A stretch of 64,000 nucleotides of DNA, taken from Roseibium alexandrii DFL-11 (GTDB taxonomy: Bacteria > Pseudomonadota > Alphaproteobacteria > Rhizobiales > Stappiaceae). A program made the translations under genes and the position numbers. This document shows positions 1-8,830 of the stretch, piece by piece; within the stretch, counting starts at the first letter, position 1; each line of letters opens with the position of its first letter. The notes below the pieces were generated by a model. It was not told the origin of the DNA. It saw only the letters and a program-made list of their open reading frames with translations, and ran no database searches. The stretch lies in contig NZ_CM011002.1 of assembly GCF_000158095.2 (NCBI RefSeq), positions 1,999,228 to 2,063,227 of the forward strand. Reading direction: 5' to 3'.

Positions 1-109
1 ATTACCTCCGCTGGCGCCTATCTGATCGTAATAATGCGATGACTTGAGGTGTCACACCGTTTCATCGTGACGAGATCGACCAATATCCGGTTCTGGAGAC
101 ATTGACCAA

Positions 110-985
110 ATGAGCGATACGACCACTTACACCCCGCCGAAAGTCTGGACCTGGGAGCAGCCGAGCGGCGGCCAGTTCGCCAGCATCAACCGGCCGGTCT
201 CCGGTTCCACGCATGAGAAGGAATTGCCAGTTGGCAAGCATCCTTTGCAGCTCTATTCGCTTGCCACTCCCAACGGCGTCAAGGTCACCTTGATGCTGGA
301 GGAACTGCTCGCCCTTGGCCACAAGGGCGCGGAATATGATGCATGGCTTATCAAGATTGGCGACGGCGATCAGTTTGGAAGCGGATTTGTCGGCGCAAAC
401 CCCAATTCCAAGATCCCGGCCCTGGTCGATCACAGCACACCTGCTAAAACCCGCGTCTTCGAATCTGCGTCGATCCTGATGTATCTCGCCGAGAAGTTTG
501 GAGAATTCCTGCCGGCAGAAGGCCCTGAGCGGACAGAAACCCTCAACTGGCTGTTCTGGCAGATGGGCTCTGCGCCCTATCTCGGCGGCGGTTTCGGTCA
601 CTTCTACGCCTATGCGCCGGAGAAATTCCAGTATCCGATCGACCGCTTCTCCATGGAAACGAAGCGGCAGTTGGACGTGCTGGACAAGGCGCTCGCCGAG
701 CGGCCCTTCATTGCCGGTGACAATTACTCGATCGCCGATATGGCGATCTGGCCGTGGTACGGCGGCCTGGTTCTGGGGCGTCTTTACAGTGCAGCGGAAT
801 TTCTTTCCGTCCATGAATACAAGAACCTCGTTGCCTGGGCTGAAAAGATCGACGCCCGTCCGGCAGCAATCCGCGGCCGCATGGTCAATCGGGTGTTTGG
901 GGACGAAAGCGGTCAGCTCGCCGAGCGGCACGATGCCGCCGACATCGATGCGCAATTGGAGATTGCCAAGGCGGCTGCCGAATAA
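110..985 (+). CDS. yghU: YghU-like glutathione S-transferase / disulfide-bond oxidoreductase
   Basis: Encodes 291 aa of the YghU/Ure2p-like branch of the glutathione transferases, cytosolic enzymes that reduce disulfides or peroxides using glutathione. An N-terminal extension (about 45 aa) precedes the thioredoxin-like fold, where LYSLATPNGVKVTLMLEEL (about residues 47-65) contains the TPNG segment typical of YghU. The glutathione-binding stretch NPNSKIPAL (about 103-111) and an all-alpha C-terminal half with DNYSIADMAIWPW follow. The length matches E. coli YghU (about 288 aa). The gene stands alone and ends just before an intrinsic terminator. The family is clear; the physiological substrate is unknown. 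Confidence 0.9.
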   Translation: MSDTTTYTPPKVWTWEQPSGGQFASINRPVSGSTHEKELPVGKHPLQLYSLATPNGVKVTLMLEELLALGHKGAEYDAWLIKIGDGDQFGSGFVGANPNSKIPALVDHSTPAKTRVFESASILMYLAEKFGEFLPAEGPERTETLNWLFWQMGSAPYLGGGFGHFYAYAPEKFQYPIDRFSMETKRQLDVLDKALAERPFIAGDNYSIADMAIWPWYGGLVLGRLYSAAEFLSVHEYKNLVAWAEKIDARPAAIRGRMVNRVFGDESGQLAERHDAADIDAQLEIAKAAAE

Positions 986-1010
986 ACGGCTTCAGAAGCT
1001 ATTTGCAAAA

Positions 1011-1039
1011 AGGCGGCTCAAACGAGCCGCCTATTTTTT
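1011..1039 (+). terminator. Intrinsic terminator after yghU
   Basis: A perfect 9-bp stem AGGCGGCTC/GAGCCGCCT with a 4-base AAAC loop is followed by ATTTTTT. It lies 25 bases after the stop of the glutathione transferase gene. The preceding AAAA run could let it also serve the convergent regulator gene on the other strand. Confidence 0.9.
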
Positions 1040-1099
1040 CATCCGAATAAAACCAAACCGGGATCAACCAGCCGCAGCTCAATCAGATCACTAAAGAAG

Positions 1100-2086
1100 C
1101 TATCGCATCCTTTTGCGGCGCTGCGTCGGCGTTTCGCCATACTCAGCCTTGTAGGCGAGCGAAAACGATCCCGCGGAGCCAAAACCGCAGGAAAGAGCGA
1201 TCTCGATCTGTTGCAGATGGGTGTCCACGACGAACGCATGCGCCTTCTTCAGGCGGATTTTCTTATAGAGTTTCGACGGCGTTGTGTTGAAATAGACTGT
1301 AAACAACCGCTCCAGGTGGCGCGTTGACAGGCCGACCTCCTTGGCAACATCTGCGAGACGCAGCGGCTGTTCGATGTTGGCCTCCATGAGCCGCAGGGCA
1401 TTCTGCAGCCGCTTTTCGAAGTAACTGGAGCTGTAACTGCTGCCTTTGGGCTGTTCCGACGAGAACCCCCGGACGCGATCAAGCACAAGCAAGCTTGCAA
1501 TCTCAGCGCACTGCCGCCGATCCAATTGACCTTCCAGGACGCCGATCATCGCTTCGAGGGTATGACCGTGACCGGCGCAGGTCAGGACAGTGCCATGGGT
1601 TTCCACAAGACTGTCTGTCAGTTTCGGATAGGAGCCGACTTCCTGCAACAAAGACACGTCACGCCAGTGCGCGGTCGTAGGCGCATCGAGGTTATTGACC
1701 GACCTCACATATTGGCGGGATGCATCAGAAAGCAGGATGACGCGTCGTTGCAACTGTTGCATCGCCCTCAAGCGCGCCAGCCATGCCTCGGGTGGGTTGG
1801 TACGGCCGCCGATGACGACCAGGCAATCGCACAAATACTGGCCGCTAATGGCCGGAGCGGCACGGACGATCAAGTCTGAGCTGCTGGTCACCAATCCCGG
1901 TTCATCAGAGATGATTTTCCAGGAATAGACGTCATTGTTGAGCATATCGTTTGCTGTGCGCAGTACTGTCGTAACCGCAGAAAGTTCCAGGTCCGAAAAC
2001 CCGGGCTGAACAAAGATCTCAAAAACTACCTGTTCGCCTTCTTCGAATTTCGCGTCTTTGGTTGGAACTTCAGCTCTTTTGTTCAT
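1100..2086 (-). CDS. GlxA-family AraC-type transcriptional regulator
   Basis: Encodes 328 aa. The N-terminal half is a DJ-1/PfpI-like (class I amidotransferase-fold) domain, seen as FEIFVQPGFSDLELSAV near residue 22 and CLVVIGG near 88. The C-terminal 110 aa form an AraC DNA-binding domain with two helix-turn-helix units (LADVAKEVGLSTRHLERLF, then QIEIALSCGFGSAGSFSLAYKAEYGETPTQ). This architecture is that of GlxA-family regulators such as those for glycine betaine, carnitine or arginine catabolism, where the N-terminal domain senses a ligand. It is a single gene convergent with yghU; the target is not evident from its neighbours. The ATG at 2086 gives a full-length protein. Confidence 0.88.
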   Translation of the reverse strand: MNKRAEVPTKDAKFEEGEQVVFEIFVQPGFSDLELSAVTTVLRTANDMLNNDVYSWKIISDEPGLVTSSSDLIVRAAPAISGQYLCDCLVVIGGRTNPPEAWLARLRAMQQLQRRVILLSDASRQYVRSVNNLDAPTTAHWRDVSLLQEVGSYPKLTDSLVETHGTVLTCAGHGHTLEAMIGVLEGQLDRRQCAEIASLLVLDRVRGFSSEQPKGSSYSSSYFEKRLQNALRLMEANIEQPLRLADVAKEVGLSTRHLERLFTVYFNTTPSKLYKKIRLKKAHAFVVDTHLQQIEIALSCGFGSAGSFSLAYKAEYGETPTQRRKRMR

Positions 2087-2285
2087 GTTTCCAATGCTAG
2101 CAGCTCACGCCAAATCATTTGTGTCTTCAGATTACTCATCTACATCAAAGAAAGGAGCGCCCGAAGTACTTTCTTTCAGGAGATCGGTGTGACCCGCCCT
2201 GCCTCACTGTTTGGCTGATAGCTTGAGGGTCCAAACAGGCACGTTCGGTCGAAGCCGCGCAGATCACTTGCGGACTTGAAGTGAC

Positions 2286-2942
2286 CTATTCAGCTGCGTG
2301 TTTCAGGCTGGCCATGAGATGGTGGAATTTCTCGCCCTGAACCGCGACGTGGCCCCGGATGGCCGCAGCTGCAGCTTCGCCATCCGCTTTTTCCAGTGCA
2401 GTCACGATGGCCTTGTGCTCGGCCATGGATTGCGGCAAGCGTCCTCTTGCCCTGAGCTGCATCCGGCGGAAGGGTTGCAGGCGCCGGTAGAGCCGGAGGC
2501 ACTCCTGCTCCAGAAACCCGTTCCCGGACTGCCGGTACAAAATGGCGTGGAATCGCTCGTTTTCCAGGTAATAGCCATCGGTGTCCTGGGCCGCGACCGC
2601 TTCATCACAGCGCGCATTGGCAGCATGAAGGTCTGCCAAAGCTTGGTCCGAGATGCGGCTTGCGGCAAGACGCGCACAGACCGCTTCCAATTCGGCCATC
2701 ACCTCGAACATTTCAAGAAGCTCGACCGGACCCGGCTGGCGCACAAAGACACCACGCCGGGGGATCTGCTCCACAAGACCTGACTGGGATAAGCGCTGCA
2801 ACGCCTCCCGGACCGGGGTGCGTGAGACGTCAAACCGCTCGGCGAGCTGGACTTCATCCAAACGCGCGCCATCTTTGTAGGTGCCATCAAGAATGAAGCC
2901 CTCCAATTCGTCGGCGATCAGATCTGCACGTTTCCTATCCAT
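2286..2942 (-). CDS. matR: GntR/FCD-family regulator, probable MatR of malonate operon
   Basis: Encodes 218 aa from the ATG at 2942; the frame stays open upstream, but the extension would cross the operator and has no family similarity. An N-terminal winged HTH (LDEVQLAERFDVSRTPVREALQRLSQSGLVEQ, split by its turn) is followed by an all-helical FCD ligand domain with EVMAELEAVCARLAA and ENERFHAILYR, the latter carrying the metal-binding His. It is divergent from a malonate TRAP/decarboxylase/synthetase operon, the arrangement of MatR in Rhizobium. Known MatR proteins repress the mat genes and are released by malonate; that role is inferred here from position and from the operator between the genes. 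Confidence 0.85.
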   Translation of the reverse strand: MDRKRADLIADELEGFILDGTYKDGARLDEVQLAERFDVSRTPVREALQRLSQSGLVEQIPRRGVFVRQPGPVELLEMFEVMAELEAVCARLAASRISDQALADLHAANARCDEAVAAQDTDGYYLENERFHAILYRQSGNGFLEQECLRLYRRLQPFRRMQLRARGRLPQSMAEHKAIVTALEKADGEAAAAAIRGHVAVQGEKFHHLMASLKHAAE

Positions 2943-2987
2943 GCCGCTGACATAAACACACCTATTCTCTGCACGCAATAATTTCCA

Positions 2988-3001
2988 TCTTGTATACAAA
3001 A
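2988..3001 (+). promoter_or_regulatory. Probable MatR operator
   Basis: TCTTGTATACAAAA contains the perfect palindrome TTGTATACAA at 2990-2999, midway between the divergent matR and matP starts. The site described for Rhizobium MatR, as I recall it, is TCTTGTATACACGA, so 11 of 14 positions agree. It probably overlaps the promoter of the transporter operon. Confidence 0.75.
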
Positions 3002-3081
3002 AATTTGACGGAGAATACATTCGGTGCAAGGATGCCTTCCGAGCTTGACCAAACGTCACACGCTCTTTGGGAGGAACAACA

Positions 3082-4068
3082 ATGACCATGAAACTGACAT
3101 CCGCCGTTGCAGCTGCCGCGCTGCTCGGTTCGGCTTTTGCCGCCAATGCCACGGAACTGCGCCTGTCGCACCAGTGGTCCACCGGCGATGTGCGCCACAA
3201 GGTGGCTGAAATCGTTGCCAATGAAGTTGCCGCTGCCGACGTCGATCTTGAAATCAAGATCTTCCCGTCAAAATCCCTTTTCAAGCCGCGCGAGCAGTAC
3301 AAGCCGCTAAGCCGCGGTCAGCTGGATATGACTGTGTTTCCGCTGAGCTATGCCGGCGGCCAGCAGCCCGCCTACAACCTCACCCTGATGCCAGGTCTGG
3401 TGAAGAACCACGATCACGCAGCCCGTCTCAACGAAAGCCCGTTCATGGGCAAAATTGAAGAGATCATGGCCGGCGATGACGTGATGGTTTTGGTTCACGG
3501 CTATCTTGCTGGCGGCTTTGTCGGCAAAGACAAATGCATCACCGCCCCGGAACACGTGAAGGGACAACAAACCCGTGCAGCCGGTAAGGCATTTGAGCAG
3601 ATGCTTGCCGGTGCTGGCGCCTCCATTGCGTCCATGGCATCGTCTGAAATCTACAACGCCATGCAAACCGGCGTTCTGACAGCTGCGAACACCTCGTCCT
3701 CATCTTTCGTCAGTTATCGGATCTACGAGCAGGTCAAGTGCTACACACCGGCCAGCGACTTTGCCCTATGGTTCATGTATCAGCCGCTTTTGATGAACAA
3801 GTCTGCGTATGACGGCCTGAACGATGCCCAAAAAGCCGCGTTGCAGGCAGGCGCTGCCAAGGCTGAAGCGTTCTACCTGGAAGAAGCCAAAAAGCAGGAT
3901 GCGGCTTCTGCCGATATCTTTGCAGAAAATGGCGTCGAGATTGCGCAAATGAGCCAGGAAGAGTTCGACGCCTGGCGGGCCCTTGCGCAAGAGACCTCCT
4001 ACAAGGCGTTCATCGAGCAAACCCCGGGCGGCCAGGAGCTCTTGGATATGGCTCTGTCAGTCCAATAA
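3082..4068 (+). CDS. matP: TRAP transporter substrate-binding protein, probable malonate (DctP family)
   Basis: Encodes 328 aa from ATG 3082, seven bases after a strong ribosome site GGGAGGA (3069-3075); an upstream in-frame TTG at 3067 overlaps that site and is rejected. A Sec signal peptide (KLTSAVAAAALLGSAFAANA) directs it to the periplasm. The mature part is a DctP-family binding protein with HQWSTGDVRHKVAEIVANEV and a central block FVSYRIYEQVKCYT. It is the first gene of an operon with both TRAP membrane subunits, malonyl-CoA decarboxylase and synthetase, so malonate is the expected ligand, as for the MatPQM transporter reported in Sinorhizobium meliloti. The specificity is inferred from context. 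Confidence 0.87.
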   Translation: MTMKLTSAVAAAALLGSAFAANATELRLSHQWSTGDVRHKVAEIVANEVAAADVDLEIKIFPSKSLFKPREQYKPLSRGQLDMTVFPLSYAGGQQPAYNLTLMPGLVKNHDHAARLNESPFMGKIEEIMAGDDVMVLVHGYLAGGFVGKDKCITAPEHVKGQQTRAAGKAFEQMLAGAGASIASMASSEIYNAMQTGVLTAANTSSSSFVSYRIYEQVKCYTPASDFALWFMYQPLLMNKSAYDGLNDAQKAALQAGAAKAEAFYLEEAKKQDAASADIFAENGVEIAQMSQEEFDAWRALAQETSYKAFIEQTPGGQELLDMALSVQ

Positions 4069-4078
4069 GTCTTTGACA

Positions 4079-4100
4079 GGGGCGGTGTCACACCGGCCCC
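4079..4100 (+). promoter_or_regulatory. Stem-loop between binding-protein and small-permease genes
   Basis: GGGGC, GGTG, TCA loop, CACC, a bulged G and GCCCC form a stable hairpin 11 bases after the matP stop and 38 bases before matQ. A pyrimidine-rich run with CTTTTTCTTTTTC follows. Such structures usually stabilise the upstream binding-protein message or reduce read-through into the permease genes, giving an excess of binding protein. Confidence 0.6.
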
Positions 4101-4137
4101 GTCTCTCGCTACCCTTTTTCTTTTTCGGGAGTTCCCC

Positions 4138-4686
4138 ATGGCGGGTCACAGCTCGGCAGCCGTAGCGCATGCCGGTAATAACCCCTTTTTGCGCGCTGTC
4201 GCGGCCATTTCAACCGTTGCGGGATGGTGTTCGGCGGCCATGATCGTCGCCGCCGTTGCGATCACCTGCCAGATGATCTTTGTCAGGTTCGTCTTGAACG
4301 GATCGACGGTCTGGCAGACGGAAGCGGTCATCTATCTGGTGATTGCCGCGACGCTTGTCGGCTTGCCCTATGTCCAGCGGTTGCGCGGCCACGTGAATGT
4401 GGACCTGGTGCCGCTGTCGCTGCCGCCACGGGCTCGGTTTTTTCTCGCGCTGATTACCCTCTCGCTGTCAATCCTGATTGTTGGGATCATGCTGTTTTAT
4501 GGCTTTGAATACTGGCACTTTGCCTGGGACCGCGGCTGGCGCTCGGACACGGTGTGGGGTGTCCGGCTTTGGATCCCATATCTCTCCTTGCCCGTAGGGT
4601 TCGGCCTGCTTCTCCTGCAGCTGATTGCCGATCTGGTAGCTGTGATAACACGGGTTGATCGCCCGTTCGGCCTGGAGGACGCATAA
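4138..4686 (+). CDS. matQ: TRAP transporter small permease subunit, probable malonate
   Basis: Encodes 182 aa of the DctQ family with four predicted membrane helices (about residues 20-45, 58-80, 98-122 and 140-168). The typical WQTEAVIYLVIAATLVGLPY and RGHVNVDLVPL segments, the latter in the loop after helix 2, are present. The small subunit joins the large DctM subunit to form the sodium-driven symporter fed by the periplasmic binding protein. Its stop overlaps the start of the next gene by one base (TAATG), so the two are translationally coupled. Confidence 0.88.
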   Translation: MAGHSSAAVAHAGNNPFLRAVAAISTVAGWCSAAMIVAAVAITCQMIFVRFVLNGSTVWQTEAVIYLVIAATLVGLPYVQRLRGHVNVDLVPLSLPPRARFFLALITLSLSILIVGIMLFYGFEYWHFAWDRGWRSDTVWGVRLWIPYLSLPVGFGLLLLQLIADLVAVITRVDRPFGLEDA

Positions 4687-6002
4687 TGGATCCGCTTCTC
4701 CTCGGTGCCTTGGTCGCCTTCTTCACCATCTTCGTCCTGTTCTCCGGTGTGTCGGTCGCGCTGGGGCTTCTGATTGTCTCAGCCGGTTTCCTAATCATCT
4801 TCGACGGCATGCGGTCCCTGGAACTGATGCCGGAAATCCTGTTCGGCAAGCTCGACAACTTCGCGCTCCTTTCCATCCCGATGTTTATCATCATGGGCGC
4901 TTCAATCGCCTCCACCCGCGCTGGTGCCGACCTTTATGAGGCGCTGGAACGGTGGCTCACCCGCGTTCCAGGCGGGCTGGTCGTCTCCAACCTCGGAGCC
5001 TGCGCGCTGTTTGCCGCGATGTCCGGGTCCAGCCCGGCAACGTGTGCGGCGATCGGCAAGATGGGCATTCCGGAAATGCGCAAGCGCGGCTATCCGGACG
5101 GCGTTGCGGCCGGCTCGATCGCCGCTGGCGGTACACTCGGGATTCTGATCCCGCCATCGGTCACGATGATCGTTTACGGCATTGCGACCGAAACCTCGAT
5201 CGGACGCCTGTTCCTTGCCGGTGTCATTCCGGGCCTGCTCCTGGTTGGCCTCTTCATGGCATGGTCACTCTATTCCACCTGGCGCTCCGGGGATGCCTCT
5301 GTCTTGAGTGCCGGCAGCTACACCTGGAAAGAGCGTTTTGAGATCCTGCCTCGGGTCCTGCCGTTCCTCGCGATCATCGTCGGCGTGCTCTACGCCATGT
5401 ATGGCGGCATCGCGACACCGTCGGAAACGGCGGCCGTCGGCGCGCTGATGTGTCTGGTCATCGCAATGGTGATCTACAAACTCTGGAACCCGGGAGATCT
5501 TTGGGTTGTCCTGCGCGACAGCACCAAGGAAAGCGTGATGATCCTGTTCATCATCGCAGCTGCCGGTGTCTTTTCTTACATGCTGTCTTCGTTGTTCATC
5601 ACGCAGGCGATTGCCGAGTGGATCGGCACTTTGGATGTGAACCGCTGGGTTCTTATGGGCGCGGTGAATATCTTCCTGCTGATCGCCGGTTTCTTCCTGC
5701 CACCGGTTGCCGTGATCCTAATGGCGGCCCCGATCCTCTTGCCAATCATCACAACGGCCGGATTTGATCCGATCTGGTTTGCGGTTGTCCTGACGATCAA
5801 CATGGAGATTGGCTTGATATCGCCTCCGGTCGGCCTCAACTTGTATGTCATCAATGGCATTGCACCGGATATCTCGCTGAAGACCATTCTGAAGGGCTCC
5901 TTACCCTTTGTGGGATGTATGGTCGTCGCGATCATCCTGTTATGCCTCTTCCCAGGACTGGCAACTTGGTTGCCGGATGCTGTGATGGGACCAACACGAT
6001 GA
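4686..6002 (+). CDS. matM: TRAP transporter large permease subunit, probable malonate
   Basis: Encodes 438 aa of the DctM family, the transport-catalysing subunit with 11-12 membrane helices. Diagnostic segments include MSGSSPATCAAIGKMGIPEM near residue 115, GGTLGILIPPSVTMIVYG near 148 and EIGLISPPVGLNLYVINGI near 378; the GS/T-P and PPVGxN re-entrant hairpins are the substrate and sodium sites in the family. It starts within the stop region of matQ and its own stop overlaps the next gene by ATGA. Confidence 0.9.
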   Translation: MDPLLLGALVAFFTIFVLFSGVSVALGLLIVSAGFLIIFDGMRSLELMPEILFGKLDNFALLSIPMFIIMGASIASTRAGADLYEALERWLTRVPGGLVVSNLGACALFAAMSGSSPATCAAIGKMGIPEMRKRGYPDGVAAGSIAAGGTLGILIPPSVTMIVYGIATETSIGRLFLAGVIPGLLLVGLFMAWSLYSTWRSGDASVLSAGSYTWKERFEILPRVLPFLAIIVGVLYAMYGGIATPSETAAVGALMCLVIAMVIYKLWNPGDLWVVLRDSTKESVMILFIIAAAGVFSYMLSSLFITQAIAEWIGTLDVNRWVLMGAVNIFLLIAGFFLPPVAVILMAAPILLPIITTAGFDPIWFAVVLTINMEIGLISPPVGLNLYVINGIAPDISLKTILKGSLPFVGCMVVAIILLCLFPGLATWLPDAVMGPTR

Positions 6003-7276
6003 CCCTTTTGGCTGATCTGCTGTCTTCAATCTTTGACCGCCGGTACCGGACGTTTCTTCCCGGAAGCTCCGACAACCGGCCCATGGAGGAACTCACCGCC
6101 GCGCTTTTGGGTGCGTCGGGCGAGGTTTCGGGCAGCACGATCGCCCGGATTATCCTCGACCGTTATGAAACAGCAGAGGAAGACGAAAAGCTGTCCTTTT
6201 TCCAGCACTTGGCCGAAGACATGGCTGTCTCGCCTCAAGATCTTCGCGCGGCACTTGAAACCTATGAAAAGGGGCAAACGAAAACCAGTTACGAAACCCT
6301 GGTCCGCGCTGCCGAACCGCGCCGGCAGGAGCTGATCCGCCGTCTCAACCAGGTGCCGGACGCCACCCGGTCCCTCGTTGCCATGCGCGCCGATCTCCTG
6401 CGCTTCAGCAAGGAGGATGACGCCCTACAGGCGCTCAACGTCGACTTTGGGCACTTGTTTGCAAGCTGGTTCAACAGAGGGTTCCTTGTGCTCAGACCGA
6501 TTAATTGGGAAAGCCCGGCCAATATCCTTGAAAAGATCATTGAATATGAAGCGGTGCACGCCATCGATAGCTGGGATGATCTGAGACGGCGCCTGCAGCC
6601 CGCCGACCGGCGCTGCTTCGCCTTCTTCCACCCCACCATGCCAGACGAACCACTGATCTTCGTGGAAGTCGCCCTCACCAAAGGTGTTCCCTCATCCATC
6701 CAAGGGCTTTTGAGTGAGGAACGGGAACATATCGAGGCGGAAGACGCCAACACAGCGGTTTTCTATTCCATATCGAACTGCCAGAAGGGGCTGGCGGGCA
6801 TTTCCTTCGGCAATTCCCTGATCAAACAGGTTGCCGCCGATCTTTCCCTGGAATTGCCGGGCCTCAAAACCTTCGTAACCCTGTCGCCAATTCCGGGTTT
6901 CCGCAATTGGATCGACAAAAACGACCTCGGACCGCTTCCCGACGATCCAAAGCAGCTCAAGGCTCTCGCGGCCCATTACCTGATCGCAGCGAAACGCAGG
7001 AACGGATTGCCGCTTGACCCGGTGGCCCGCTTCCATCTCGGCAACGGCGCGCAGGTTTTTCAAGTTCATGCGGACGCCGACCTTTCTGAAAAGGGTCAAC
7101 AGCAATCAGCCGGCGTGATGGTCAACTACCTTTACAATCTGTCGAAGGTCTCGCAAAACCACGAGCGCTTCGCCACCTCCCATGAAATTGCGGCCTCTTC
7201 GGATATCAAGTCGCTCAGCGCGGCCGCTGAAAAAACACTCAACAGGAGCCCGACCGATGGCCAACCCGCTCTTTGA
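5999..7276 (+). CDS. matA: Malonyl-CoA decarboxylase
   Basis: Encodes 425 aa from ATG 5999, which overlaps the TGA of the transporter gene (ATGA). This soluble enzyme converts malonyl-CoA to acetyl-CoA and CO2. A helical N-terminal half is followed by a GNAT-like catalytic half with HPTMPDEPLIFVEVALTKG (about 205-223), FYSISNCQKGLAGISFGNSL and LSPIPGF, which match the malonyl-CoA decarboxylase family (PF05292/PF17408). Together with MatB it forms the malonate to acetyl-CoA route. The length is close to Rhizobium MatA. The 3' end overlaps matB by 20 bases. Confidence 0.93.
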   Translation: MTLLADLLSSIFDRRYRTFLPGSSDNRPMEELTAALLGASGEVSGSTIARIILDRYETAEEDEKLSFFQHLAEDMAVSPQDLRAALETYEKGQTKTSYETLVRAAEPRRQELIRRLNQVPDATRSLVAMRADLLRFSKEDDALQALNVDFGHLFASWFNRGFLVLRPINWESPANILEKIIEYEAVHAIDSWDDLRRRLQPADRRCFAFFHPTMPDEPLIFVEVALTKGVPSSIQGLLSEEREHIEAEDANTAVFYSISNCQKGLAGISFGNSLIKQVAADLSLELPGLKTFVTLSPIPGFRNWIDKNDLGPLPDDPKQLKALAAHYLIAAKRRNGLPLDPVARFHLGNGAQVFQVHADADLSEKGQQQSAGVMVNYLYNLSKVSQNHERFATSHEIAASSDIKSLSAAAEKTLNRSPTDGQPAL

Positions 7277-8780
7277 TCAGCTGTTCGGCAAACATGCCGG
7301 CAAGACGACGCCTTTTCTGCATCTGGCAAGCGGGGCCACCCTCACCCATGCCGAATTCCTGGGACAAGCAGCGCAGATTGCCCATGCTCTGACCGAATTC
7401 GGATTGAAGCCGGGAGACCGGCTCGCAGCCCAGATTGAAAAGTCACCTGAGGCACTTGCGCTCTATGCGGCTTGTGCGCAGGCCGGTGTCATCTTCCTGC
7501 CGCTCAATACAGCATATACCGTCGATGAGCTGACTTATTTCATTGAGAACAGCGGCGCCACACTTGTTGTCTGCGGTGCGCGCAGCGAACCCGCGCTCAC
7601 GCCGATTGCAACCGGCCTCGGCGCCAAATTGGCGACACTGAATGCCGATGGCTCCGGATCTCTAACCGAGACAGCAAAATCCAAACCGGCCACCTTCAAT
7701 GTCGTCGACCGGTCCGCAGATGACCTGGCAGCCTTTCTCTACACTTCCGGTACGACTGGACGCTCGAAAGGTGCGATGCTGACCCAGGCGAACCTCCTTT
7801 CGAACGCTGAAACGCTGACGAACTACTGGAAGTTCACCGACGCGGATGTGCTCCTGCACGCCCTGCCGATCTTCCACACACATGGTCTGTTCGTTGCGAC
7901 CAATGTGATGCTCGCAGCCGGTGGTTCCATGATCTTCCTGCCGAGGTTTGACTTGGACGCCATGATCGCCAACCTGCCTAAGGCGACCTCCATGATGGGC
8001 GTTCCGACGTTCTACACCCGGCTCCTGGACGATGCCCGGTTCACCAAGGACCTGACCAGTCATATGCGCTTGTTCATCTCCGGAAGTGCGCCGTTGCTCG
8101 CAGAAACCCATGTACGGTTCGAAGAGCGCACCGGGCACCGGATCCTGGAACGCTACGGCATGACCGAAACCAACATGAACACGTCGAATCCCTATGACGG
8201 CGAGCGGCGTCCAGGAACCGTGGGCTTTCCCCTGCCCGGCGTCGACCTCAAGATCACCAATCCGGATAACGGCGTCACCCTACCGGACGGCGAGGTCGGT
8301 CAGATCGAGGTCCGGGGAGCAAACGTGTTCAAGGGATATTGGCAAATGCCGGAGAAAACGGCCGCAGAACTGCGAGACGACGGGTTCTTCATCACCGGTG
8401 ATCTCGGTAAAATCGACGCCGACGGCTACGTCCACATCGTTGGGCGGAACAAGGATCTGATCATTTCCGGCGGCTACAATATTTATCCGAAGGAAATCGA
8501 GCTGATCCTCGATGAACAACCGGGCGTTCTGGAAAGTGCCGTCATCGGTGTGCCGCATACCGATTTCGGTGAGACGGTGGTGGGTCTGATTGTCCCGGAG
8601 GCCGGTGCAAAACCCGATCTTGATGCCATCCAGGCAGCCGTGAGTGACGGCCTTGCCCGCTTCAAGCACCCACGGAAGCTCATCGTTGTCGACACTCTGC
8701 CGCGCAACACCATGGGTAAAGTGCAAAAGAACATTCTGCGGGACACCTACGCGGATCTCTTTGCGCCGGTGGCAGGTTAA
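7257..8780 (+). CDS. matB: Malonyl-CoA synthetase
   Basis: Encodes 507 aa from ATG 7257, preceded by AACAGGAGCC. It is an acyl-adenylating enzyme (ANL superfamily): the ATP-binding motif LYTSGTTGRSKGAML lies near residue 162, ERYGMTETNMNTSNPYDG near 299, FFITGDLGKID near 378 and GRNKDLIISGGYNIYPKEIE near 394, with the C-terminal catalytic Lys in RNTMGKVQKN. It makes malonyl-CoA from malonate, CoA and ATP. TETNMNTSNPYDG, GxxGFPLPGV and the neighbouring decarboxylase mark it as MatB rather than a general acyl-CoA ligase. It is the last gene of the malonate operon. Confidence 0.92.
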   Translation: MANPLFDQLFGKHAGKTTPFLHLASGATLTHAEFLGQAAQIAHALTEFGLKPGDRLAAQIEKSPEALALYAACAQAGVIFLPLNTAYTVDELTYFIENSGATLVVCGARSEPALTPIATGLGAKLATLNADGSGSLTETAKSKPATFNVVDRSADDLAAFLYTSGTTGRSKGAMLTQANLLSNAETLTNYWKFTDADVLLHALPIFHTHGLFVATNVMLAAGGSMIFLPRFDLDAMIANLPKATSMMGVPTFYTRLLDDARFTKDLTSHMRLFISGSAPLLAETHVRFEERTGHRILERYGMTETNMNTSNPYDGERRPGTVGFPLPGVDLKITNPDNGVTLPDGEVGQIEVRGANVFKGYWQMPEKTAAELRDDGFFITGDLGKIDADGYVHIVGRNKDLIISGGYNIYPKEIELILDEQPGVLESAVIGVPHTDFGETVVGLIVPEAGAKPDLDAIQAAVSDGLARFKHPRKLIVVDTLPRNTMGKVQKNILRDTYADLFAPVAG

Positions 8781-8799
8781 ATCCGAACAACCAATGACG

Positions 8800-8825
8800 G
8801 CCTCCCCTGCTCCGGCACGGGAGGC
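8800..8825. terminator. Hairpin between convergent matB and iclR-type gene
   Basis: A 7-bp perfect stem GCCTCCC/GGGAGGC with a 12-base loop lies in the 50-base gap between two converging genes. There is no T-tract on either side, so it is either a weak bidirectional terminator or an mRNA-end stabiliser. Confidence 0.5.
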
Positions 8826-8830
8826 AACTG

